A stretch of 64,000 nt of DNA from Temnopleurus reevesii. Taxonomy: Eukaryota; Echinodermata; Echinoidea; Temnopleuroida; Temnopleuridae. The stretch is from contig BQKZ01001874.1 in NCBI GenBank assembly GCA_036244855.1, forward strand, positions 33,155-97,154, written 5' to 3'. Shown here in pieces: positions 37,218 to 48,300 of this stretch. The position numbers and the translations under genes are program-made. The notes beneath the pieces were generated by a model that saw only the letters and a program-made list of their open reading frames with translations, made no database searches and was not told the origin of the DNA. Numbering within the stretch: the stretch's first letter is position 1; the number at the start of each line of letters is the position of its first letter.

Positions 37218-40200
37218 AATAGTTTTGTGGTAATGACATGAAAATAAGCTTAGCGTGTAATCATGAAGGCAACTGGTCTTTGCAATTCCATGCATTTTAC
37301 TACCCAGATTCTCAGGTCAGTACTCAGTCATTTCATATTCTCCTTCGAACTGTAATACCCACTGATAACCGTTTCATTATGTCTCATCATATTTGTGATG
37401 ATTAGATACCAAGTCGTAATTATAGATCTTTATGTTGGAAACAATACAACCCAATTAGCTATTGGGATTTATGTCATTCTCACATACACTACTAACAAAA
37501 TTGGGATGACTTTCCTAATGTTTCTATTCATGATTTGAGGCTCACTTTTCAGTATGTGTAGGGGAGATAGAGACATCATGTAACACTGAAATCACTCATG
37601 TGGGAAAACAGTTTGTTTTATATGATGCAAGAAAGTTGCAAACTGGGGTATTTACAGAAATATAGAACATCATTAACAATGTATATACACCTTTTATAGT
37701 GATCCATGTTTTTACATAAAGCATCACCATTTTTATTAAGAATGTAAAAAAAAAGATATGTGTTTTAGATTCTAAATAGATCGAACTTTTCTCACATAGG
37801 CATCCTTATTCAAATTAAAAAAAAAATAAATTTAATGGCTTGGATGAATATGCTGATCTTTGATTGACTGATGACTGACTTGCAGAATCTTTGACAGATC
37901 CACTCATTAAATACATTCATTCCACCCCTTTCGAGAGTATACCAGAATATACACTGAAAACTCACATTTGTACACAAGGAATTCAATATATAGAATCATT
38001 TGTACATTGTGTAAATAAATAATTGTATGACTATATATATAGTTTTGATGTTCAGTGGAACTATGATTTGTGTTCTGAATGTTAATCATTTGACATTATT
38101 GCATCTATGAAAGTATGTATAAATACTGCGTTATATGCAGTGTGTATAAAATGTGGCCATTGATCAGCTCAGCTTGGCTTGTGACTGCATTTTAGAATAT
38201 TACAATGAATATATTGACAAATATTTTCAGATATACGTCCAGTAACTATTAAGCAGTGGTTCCGAAAAAATTGCATTTAGTGTATATGCCTACATTTAAT
38301 GACCAACTCAAATAGTTTTAGATACTTTAAATTGTCAGCTTCCATTTGTTAATCTAAATTACTGTTATAGATAAGAATAGCCACGTTGTGATGAAAAGTA
38401 GCAGTAATACGGTTTAGTTTGTGAATTTCAATGACTAGTAGAAAAATTCTTCCTGAAGCACTATTTGAAAGGTTTTCTTCATTTTCAGCTCAACTATGTT
38501 GCAGCATTTCATATTCATTTACTATGGATCAGATTTACCAATCTTGCACTTCAGTGATATTGTAATTATTGATACTTACCAGCACTCAATTCATCAATTC
38601 ACTTGTTTCCATTATTGGGCACTTCATTGTGAATCTTGTGCTTGAATTATATATTGATCATCCAATGTCCAACTTGAAGAAAGATGTTCCTCTTGTATTT
38701 GATATTACATAGAATTTATTGCCTTATATTTTCTTCAATGTTATAAATTGTATCTCCTTGAAGTGATGATGTACTGAAACACAAACACAATTGATACCAA
38801 AATACTAAAATGTAAAGGGCCATTTCCATTCGTAAGTAATTTTCAAGCCTAAAGTATTGCACTCAAAGATGCAAATTAGAGTGAAATCGAGCCTCATCCT
38901 TCATTCAGTTGAATATTTATCAGAATGTGGTGTTGGAAAGAAAGTAGTTTAATTGGTCAGAAAATCAATTTTGCAAGAAAAAAAACAACAAAAACAATCA
39001 GAACCCCTGCTCTAGAAGATTGTATTCATTATTTTGTTTACACATTGTTGTTTCTTTTTCTTACTTGAATATTGTTGTGAAACTCATTTCTCCCCTGACG
39101 CAATAATTCCAAATCCACGGTCAAACAAAGGGGCAATGCTCTTTTTTGTCTATTAAAGACACTATGCAAAAATTGAATTCCTGAAAATTACCGCCAAATC
39201 CCAAGTATGGGCTTACATTTAGTTTTATTCATGACATAGCAGATTTAAAAAAAAATGATATCATAAAGAGTATTTGAAGGAAAAAATGATAAGCATTTTA
39301 TTTAACCCCCTTATGATATTCACCTGTGCCTCTTTTGAAACCTTTACCCTTCTACATATGTTAGCAAGAGGGTAGTATTTCTCTGATATGAAATAATTTT
39401 GTAATTAAGAGCTGTCATATAATCTCTATTGCTGTCATAGGGGAGAAATGGTCACTTTTCTCATGTTTTCTCTGTACCATTCGCTTTCACCTAGTATTAC
39501 TATTAGTCTATATATGTTTTAACAAAGTATTTTTTGCATATACCACCTTTTTGTTGCTAATTTATGATCTAAGCTGTTTTATTCACATTTACTGTTATTG
39601 TACATCTACATATGGGCATATATTATTTTCCTTTTCCTTTTTCATTGTACAAAAAACTCATGAATATAATATACAATAGTGATGTAAGTAAATAATTTTC
39701 AAGTTATATTTTCATTTTTTTTCTTCAAAATATGATGGAACATAATCAAGTACACAAGTCTTTTTGCTGACTTTTTTTTTAAAAATGAGTAAGAAAGGAA
39801 AATTATTTTGTGCAGTACTACATCCCCGCTTGATGAAGTTTCCTGTAAGTTCCCATGACCATATTATTAATAAGTAATGTTATGGGATGTATATAATGCA
39901 TTTGTATTTATCTGTTCTCATTGAAATAGTGTTAACAAAACTATGGTGTAAACTAGTATAAAAGTGTAATTCTCAACTTACCATAAACAATTTTTTGAAT
40001 GTCAGCAATGATTCATTCACAAACACAAAAACTAAATTTTTATTTCTGTCTAATAAAATGAATTTGATGATTGAAAATTGATTGTAATCGCTTCCTGTCA
40101 AATGAGTAGCTGTATGTTCTTTTTAAAAGTGGACCCTCTTTTTGTGACGAAGTATGTGTTTTTTTAACCTTCATTGAATGATTTCTTAAAAGAAAGAATC

Positions 40201-42399
40201 TTACTAAATAATAGCCTTGGTACATAAGTGCAGGAAATTTTTGCAGTTATATTTAATGCTGATAATGTATTTCCCAACTTATCTTTATTTAATGTTAGGA
40301 TTCAACATAGCCTATACTTTCTTGGAGAAACCCAAGCCTGTAACAAAAAAATCATTTATCGAAAAGAGAATGAAATTTAATACATTACCATATCATAGAT
40401 AAAGCAATGTTATGAACCAATATTCTGTCCAAATATTTTAATGGCAAATCTATGTAAGGTTGGGATGCCCCAAGTAAATTTATAGCAATTATGTATGTTA
40501 TGTACTATAATGCAAGTTACTGGTTATAAGAAAACATATATATATATAAAGAGAGTAAGGGAGGTATTTATCACATAAAAGCAGATAATTATACTTGAAA
40601 TTAGTGTGAGATATTTGCAAGTACTCTCTGTTTATGACTTCATATATACCCATATTGATTTCAACTTCCAATTTGATAAATACCAGCTCAAGTGTAAAGG
40701 AGCTTGTCTTTGTGTATAAAAAATCCAAGAATTCTAACAAATATGTTTAGTTTTCAATTGTTATTCCTTTCAAATATTCTTCTCAAATTGAAAACATAGA
40801 AATTATTTCTTCAATGAGAAATATGAGAATGACTCTTTAAACATTTTGACATTTTTCCCTTTTCATTTGAATCTTGTTTGTCCTATTTTTGCTATTCTAA
40901 ATCTTTAAACTGTATGTGTTTTGTGATAGATGCTGACTAGGAAAATGTTGCAGAATCTACTGATGTCATATAACAATGTACTTGCCCTTGTTTTTTTTTA
41001 AAGCATGACAGAATTGGATGTATTTGAAGCTCCATGCCATTGAAGAACATCATATTCCCCTCATAATATTTTGTAGAAGTTGATATGTTAATATTAATGT
41101 AAAGATGCTGTAAATAAAATGCACTGCATCTTCCTCCAAAGAAAGAAATGAATGCATGTATATAAAGTATGACATGATATTGCTCAAAATATTTCTCAAT
41201 AGTGGGTTTCCACCGACATCATGTGTACGGCATGTTGGATGACAAACAATAAGACCGAGTCCATCATCCTCTGACTACCCATTGTAAGCATGGTATTATG
41301 CATGGCTCCCACTTTGTTATGTCCTCCAAAATTGTTGATTTTTATGTCATGTGAGACAACTCTATTGTATTGAAACTTATTCCCTCATCATACAGTACCA
41401 AATTGTGACGTCATCCTGAAAAGGTTGTCAAAGAATCTACTTCTAAACTATAATCTGATGATCACACCAATGTTTGAGTTCATCTCTGAGTCTGTTGCAG
41501 AAATTATATCTTGGTGCAAGGGCTTGTATGTTTAGAACCACTTACCATCCTTACAAATGAAGATTTAAGCAATTTGGTACTCTCATATTATGATTTCACT
41601 TTCAATGATTTACAGTATACACAGTTTTGTTGAGAAAAGTATTCCAGATTGATTTTTCAGTCTCCAAGCAACTGCCAGACTAGGTACTTCAAATATGAAT
41701 AGGGAAGTCATATGTATGTATTAACATATTACAATACTATAGCTGTTATGCAGATGTGTGATTTCCGTACTCATTTGTTTCCATCTATGTTGCTAATTAT
41801 GATAGTTGCTTCAAGTAAATCTAACTCTGGGGATGTTGCTAGGAAGATACAACTGATAGCAAATCAAATGCAAATCTGTAGCCAATTGAAATGAGCCTCT
41901 CCATCCACGCACGCTCTGTGCGCCTAACGGGACATGCACATAACAATAGTTTTGAAAGGAGCAACTTTCTAGCAACAAACCCTTTGAAAACCCAAGTAAA
42001 AGAGTTATTGAGAAAGAATTATAGTTGCCAATATTTAAAAAAAATATTTCCTAGATATACAAAGATATTTAAAAGGCATTAAACAAAATATATTATTTTA
42101 TGCTGATTGTAATCAAATAACATGAATAATATCAAATATGACCCGCGAAACTACATTATTTGATTCTTTTTGAAGATGATTTGTTTACCATTGAATGATA
42201 TGTTGCAAGAAGTACTTGACTTTTATTGTAATTCTTTGTTATTATTACCACTGTGATTAAGAAATGATAAATTAATACCATTATTTACAATCTATCAGTA
42301 TGTTTCTTGCTCTATCAATGTCTTAAAAATTTATACGTTGCACAATATGCAATCACAAAACAAGAATTCTTTATTTTTAAAATGGGGGCTGATAGAGCG
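37218..42399. other. Intergenic AT-rich DNA or distal WNK 3' UTR
   Basis: No open frame with coding character and no clear repeat end. An AATAAA is present at 41113-41118. The only notable change is a more GC-balanced patch at about 41890-41945. Confidence 0.6.
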
Positions 42400-43730
42400 A
42401 CTGAGAGTAGTAGCAGTAGAGAGGAGGTGGGGAGTAGGTGGCGTATACATAGTGTAGCAGAGAGAGCGGGAAAGGGAGGGAGAGAGAGGGAGAAAGAGGG
42501 GATAGATAGGGGTCAACATGGTGTTGGGAGGTGGATGTGTACATTGGTGTAGGGAGCAGAAGGGAGGGTAGGTGGGTGAAAGAGAGTGAGAGAGATAGAT
42601 AAATGTGTACATCGTGTAGGGAGTAGAGGATGTGGGTGGTGGGTGAAAGAGAGATAGAAAGAGGGTGGGAGGGGGGGGGATGGATGTGTACATTTGTGNN
42701 NNNNNNNNNNNNNNNNNNNNNNNNNNNNNNNNNNNNNNNNNNNNNNNNNNNNNNNNNNNNNNNNNNNNNNNNNNNNNNNNNNNNNNNNNNNNNNNNNNNN
42801 NNNNNNNNNNNNNNNNNNNNNNNNNNNNNNNNNNNNNNNNNNNNNNNNNNNNNNNNNNNNNNNNNNNNNNNNNNNNNNNNNNNNNNNNNNNNNNNNNNNN
42901 NNNNNNNNNNNNNNNNNNNNNNNNNNNNNNNNNNNNNNNNNNNNNNNNNNNNNNNNNNNNNNNNNNNNNNNNNNNNNNNNNNNNNNNNNNNNNNNNNNNN
43001 NNNNNNNNNNNNNNNNNNNNNNNNNNNNNNNNNNNNNNNNNNNNNNNNNNNNNNNNNNNNNNNNNNNNNNNNNNNNNNNNNNNNNNNNNNNNNNNNNNNN
43101 NNNNNNNNNNNNNNNNNNNNNNNNNNNNNNNNNNNNNNNNNNNNNNNNNNNNNNNNNNNNNNNNNNNNNNNNNNNNNNNNNNNNNNNNNNNNNNNNNNNN
43201 NNNNNNNNNNNNNNNNNNNNNNNNNNNNNNNNNNNNNNNNNNNNNNNNNNNNNNNNNNNNNNNNNNNNNNNNNNNNNNNNNNNNNNNNNNNNNNNNNNNN
43301 NNNNNNNNNNNNNNNNNNNNNNNNNNNNNNNNNNNNNNNNNNNNNNNNNNNNNNNNNNNNNNNNNNNNNNNNNNNNNNNNNNNNNNNNNNNNNNNNNNNN
43401 NNNNNNNNNNNNNNNNNNNNNNNNNNNNNNNNNNNNNNNNNNNNNNNNNNNNNNNNNNNNNNNNNNNNNNNNNGAAAGAGGGTGGGGGAGATGGATGTGT
43501 ACATTGGCGTAGGGAGGAGAGGATGTGGATAGTGGGTGAAAAAGAGATAGAAAGAGGGTGGGGGAGATGGATGTGTACATTGGCGTAGGGAGGAGAGGAT
43601 GTGGGTGGTGGGTGAAAGAGCGAGAGAGATGGATATGTACATTTTTGTAGGGAGGAGTGGGAAGGTGGATGTGGGGAAGGCGTTGGGTGGTGGGAGAGTT
43701 GGTGGTTGGTTGGAAAAGATAGAGAGATCA
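42400..43730. repeat. Purine-rich minisatellite, period about 76 bp, containing assembly gap
   Basis: The core GATGGATGTGTACATTGGCG plus TAGGGAGGAGAGGATGTGG plus a GGGTGAAAGAGAGATAGAAA tract recurs on both sides of the gap; two clear neighbours start 76 bp apart (43491 and 43567). Long frames crossing the gap on both strands are artefacts of repeat and Ns. Confidence 0.92.
42699..43473. other. Assembly gap (775 N)
   Basis: Unsequenced. It sits inside the minisatellite, so the array is probably longer than shown or was collapsed. Confidence 1.
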
Positions 43731-44096
43731 AATTGGGTCGGTAGATAAGAAATTTTGAAACAAGTATTTCACCAAAGCTCTGTTTTTGTTTACCAAACTG
43801 AACGAAAATAGCTCTTAGTGTGCCACAAAGATGGACAGGGTCAAATGTGGGCAAGTTTGACTACATAAGAATTTATTTTGCTCCCAAGAATGTTTAAGCC
43901 ATAGCGCGTACATTGATTTTATGAAACATTTCATTAAAAAGGAATGTTGAAGTTCTAATTCTGCGTGGTGACAGTATCACAAATGAATAATGAAAATGAT
44001 TACATTTATTTTTCAAAATCGTCATTGATTTCACAATTTAAATTATATACATTCATTTCAAGTTAATAGACGTAGCCATTATAGTGATAGAACGAC

Positions 44097-44311
44097 AATA
44101 GGCGGGTTTACTTATATATTCAAATTTATGTGCGTTTAACGTAGTTACGTGGTATTCCATAGACCGGGTGATAACAATAAGACTACAATACTTGGAATCC
44201 AGTTTGCATACATTACTTGTTGCTATGTCGGGCAAGCTTTCGGGTTGTCAAGAACAACCTTTGTGTTAGAGGTATGCATAAAATTTGCATATATTAGTAA
44301 ACCCGCCTATT
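44097..44311. mobile_element. Foldback element with AATAGGCGGGTTTACT ends
   Basis: The left end AATAGGCGGGTTTACTTATA and the inverse of the right end AATAGGCGGGTTTACTAATA agree over about 35 bp with few mismatches, and imperfect similarity continues outside (CATTATAGTGATAG). No coding frame. The phrase ATTCCATAGAC occurs both inside and just outside the right end. Confidence 0.8.
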
Positions 44312-44360
44312 CCATAGACACTATCATTAATGTTTCATAATAAGTGCCATGTCTACGCGG

Positions 44361-44556
44361 CCGAAACTTTCAGAAACTTCGACAATTCTACGGAAGCTTA
44401 TACGTGCAGCGTGACGGCGAGTTAACTATATGGCGCGCCACGGTGCCTTGTCTCAGTCGATATAAGGCGAGAAGGCGACTTGTACAAGCTCGCCTTCACA
44501 CTAAATGTACAAGCTTCCGTAGAATTGTCGTAGTTTCTGATAGCTTAAGGTTTCGG
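44361..44556. mobile_element. GC-rich foldback element next to the previous one
   Basis: The left arm CCGAAACTTTCAGAAACTTC plus GACAATTCTACGGAAGCTT is complementary to the right arm, whose inverse is CCGAAACCTTAAGCTATCAG plus AAACTACGACAATTCTACGG. The middle is GC-rich (GGCGCGCC at about 44431) with further internal self-complementarity (GGCGAG and CTCGCC). Confidence 0.8.
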
Positions 44557-44562
44557 CTCTAA

Positions 44563-45221
44563 GTGTAAACCCTACAAATACTATACGAAGTATATATGTG
44601 CAAGAATTATGTACAGGAGTGATATGAGCAAGTATATAACTACGGTAATTACGACGGTATGAAAAGAAGGTTGATTGAGAGACGTCGTTNAAACATGAAA
44701 CAGATAATTATGTTTACAAAAAAAGATAAATTAAACTATTGTGTTTCACGGTAACATTGAACAATAGGACATGTGAAGTCCAAAAACTATTGATACAGAA
44801 AAACGATAATTATGCTAGGATTTGACATGTAAAATAACAAAAAGCACGAGAATAAACGTTTACAGCTCTAATATATACAATTTGATAGATATCCACCAAT
44901 GATTGAAATCAGTATTATCAAACCAACAAGCTCACAACAAAAATATTGTTATTCATGTTATGTGTCATGGCGATAGAAGATTATGTACATGAATAATACC
45001 AAAATGATTGTTCCACAAAAATTTAAACTTTCAATCATGATGTTGCTTTTTGCTATCCGGAATAATAATCTCACTGACCAAGTATTGGGTGAATTACTGA
45101 AGTCAATTTTTTTATCTGATCCCCGAAATATGGCAAAAATGAGTAAGGAATCAAACTTATACAATTCAACTCTATATAAGAAGACATGGTGCTACAAATA
45201 AAGTTTGGAATAAAAAGGTGT
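44563..45221. other. Flank between foldbacks and SLC10-like gene, probable 3' UTR on minus strand
   Basis: AT-rich, one unresolved base at 44690. No coding signal. The SLC10-like 3' UTR should lie here, but I see no clear canonical signal on the minus strand. Confidence 0.5.
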
Positions 45222-45364
45222 TCAATACGATGTGGTTGACATGGGGTTGATCGTACTCTGCACCACCTCGTAGTCTTTCATTTTCAGTCGAAAACCATTC
45301 TGAATACTGAACTTGACACCAGTGTTGTCATCGTCACCCTCTAGTGTCATATAATCACCGTTAC
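45222..45364 (-). CDS. SLC10-like terminal exon 6: cytoplasmic C-tail
   Basis: Acceptor ctctttcag; the first two bases complete Gly424. It encodes NGDYMTLEGDDDNTGVKFSI, QNGFRLKMKDYEVVQ and ends STINPMSTTSY before TGA (45222-45224). Two tyrosine-based stretches (DYMTL, DYEVV) resemble endocytic sorting signals (inference). The exon is short but keeps phase and has a good acceptor. Confidence 0.82.
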
Positions 45365-48300
45365 CTGAAAGAGAAGTAATACGGTATACAAATCATGACT
45401 GTGGAGAAACACATAGAATTAAAAAATGTCACTTTCTGAAAGTCATATATGAGTCCATTTTCAGGATATACACAGAGCAAAAAATATTTCATGTATTACA
45501 AGTATGCATATTTTTGAGAAATCAGGACAATAGAGCATCATGATCGGCAATAATATCGGGAACACATTATTCCTAGCATAACGCTGTATTACTCTACTCA
45601 TCAAGATCCAGAGAGCACTGGGACCCTACCTCGTGGTTCCTCGTTGATTGGCAGGTAAGCTGAAGCCTGGTGAGAGGACTCCTCATCACTCACCACCATA
45701 GTCAGATAGACAACCATATAGATGATACCAAACATAGCGGCCAAAGGACTGTAGATTGAAGGGATCACGACGAGTTCACGCCAATGAGGATCGTTGGAGA
45801 ACACTGTACTGAGGATCAACATTCTGAAATGACAGGAAAGGGGGAAATATAACTTTAATCTCTTGATATGAAATAATATCTCGGGTAACATCTTAACTAC
45901 CCTTTTAATAAAATTGCATTTTAAGCAAATTTGATGGCGGCGAAGTCACCAAATAATTTGCTGTCAAAATACAGGCCTTGCAGATCATTTTAACATTTCA
46001 AAAAAAAAATACAATTGCGGCAACAGGAACGTAGCCAGGGGAAAGAGTGGAGGGGTGGCACCGCCCTTAAAACATTAGAAAAGGGGGAAAATGGAAATAA
46101 ATGGGGCGAAAAATGTGAGGACTTTGATTTAATTCCAATTCCTCTCCCACTGATTCTATTAATAACGTTCAAAACTGGACAAAATAGGCTATTCTAAGAA
46201 TGATCAGAATATTACGTCACATAATTATAATCCTATAGTTTGAAAATAATCGTTTATTTCTACTATTTTGTTTTTATAGTAATTGCATATACAAATAGCA
46301 AGGAGAGGTTATTACGTGAGTGAAGTGTTATGGAAGACGGCATTAGTAGCCAGGGTATGTCTGGATGTAGGATGCTGTCTGAAGAGCCAGGGTACAAACA
46401 TCGCGACGGCGAAACCGACGATGATGACGAGTATGGTGGCGATGTAGATGCGAGCAGGAGCATGGAACACGTGGGTATGGATGATGAGATGAAACAAGGA
46501 GTTAGCTGTAAAGGCTAACAGACCACCTGTAACACCGATCTGAAAGGCAATCAAACCACATTATAATTATACAAGTGAAAATTTACGATCATTATATCTT
46601 TCTCTTTTTAGCTTATTAGATTATATTTACACGAGCGATGTTGTGCAAGGTGGATAAATGCCTGATCCTGCTGTTCTATAAAAATGTGGGTATGTGTGTG
46701 CGTGGGGGTGGTTGACTTAATGTTTCTATTAAAAAAAACGCTCCCCATGCAAACCCACTATTTTTAACACTACAAATCTGCTCTTCTCTTTCTTATTCTA
46801 ATTTGGAAATAACTAGACGAATAAATTGATAACAGCAGTAATTTCAAATGGTTTCCTCGTTTGGAAGGCAACTTCATATTGTCTTCAAACTCATCATCCA
46901 ACAATAAGAATATATAGCCTCCAATCAAACTTTGTTTGACGAAAGTGTTTGGATGCCACTGACCTACCATATTATACAGTCATCAGGTTATGGATAGAAC
47001 GACTTAAACATTGATGCTCTACAAAATGACATTCATATCAGACAAATACTACTATCCATGGGAGGAGAAGAAGAATAATAACAATAATAATGATAATAAT
47101 AATAATAATAACAATAATAATAATGAAAATAATGATAATGATAATAGTGATAATAATAATAATAATGATAATAATAATAATAATAATGATAATAATAATA
47201 AGAAGAAGAAGAAGAAGAAGTAGAAGAAGAAGAAAAAATAAGGAAGAAGAAGAATGAAAATAAGAGAACCAGATGGAGATCAAGGAGAAGAAAAGGGTCA
47301 TCACTTCTTCGCGATCGTTTAGTCACGGAAAAGGTCAATATGGTTCGCAAAGAGGTGACGTGCCTCTCATCCCTCACTAATTCATATTTCTATTCCTATT
47401 GAAAAAAAGATCATCTTCATACCATGGCGATGCCTTGACCCCATGCCTCCTTGTATGATCTGATGAGGACCCCGATCGCTAGAGGAACAGCGATGATGAC
47501 GATAGCGACTCCAATGGCCCACATGGCTACAGCAACTGATCCAGACTTACTACCACCGGATAGGATAAGAAGCATGATGGGCACGTAGCCCATTGATATC
47601 ACAGTTGTGATCAACACCATACTCGTGCTTGGAGAAGAAAACAAATATTATAAACATATGATTAAAAAAGCACAATGCCCTACAGGCAAGAAAACAGGAG
47701 ATTTGGTGTGACTCGCCTGGGTTTGAACCCACGATCTCCCATTTTTGAGTAATTAAGCCACATTTTGCTTTGCTGGCCATTCAACATTATGATGCAATAA
47801 AGAGGGACGGTAGGTCTTCATCTCAAATTTGGCGCCCCCAGGGGAGCTAACTGCTTGGGCGCCCCTCTCGGCGATTTTGGCGTCCTTTTTTACCTCAAAT
47901 TTGGCGCCCCCAACTCTGACTCTGAGGGAGGGGGCCGGAGGAGTAGCGCCCCAAAGGCCCCCCCCCCCCCTTCCCTACGGTGCGCGCATAGGGTGGAGAT
48001 CTCCAACCTCAATTTAGCTGCACACATACCTGCGACTGCATCTCTAAGGATGCAAAACTGCATCCTGATTTCTTAGTGTTTATCTAATCAAGATCAGTGC
48101 AGTTCAGTGGATTGTTTGAGCAAATGTATCGTGGCCAAAAATCTTATTATCCAACGATTGATTATAGCAATGATCATAATTATATATTGATTGGCATAAA
48201 CATTACTCACATTTGAACAAAATGATATTCTATATTGTTTCATATTCACTCTTAAAATGAGCTGCCAGCATCTTTGAACTAGACATGTGATAGCACCAGT

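Noticed and set aside
36300..41120. Several TGTAAATA sites as Pumilio elements in a long WNK 3' UTR
   Set aside because: The sequence is AT-rich enough for such octamers to occur by chance, and the 3' UTR end is unknown.
42331..43854. Long open frames on both strands across the gap (up to about 500 codons)
   Set aside because: They consist mostly of Ns and minisatellite sequence; no domain, no splice evidence.
47033..47377. Tyr/Ile/Asn-rich open frames at the AAT repeat
   Set aside because: Produced by the trinucleotide microsatellite in an SLC10-like intron.
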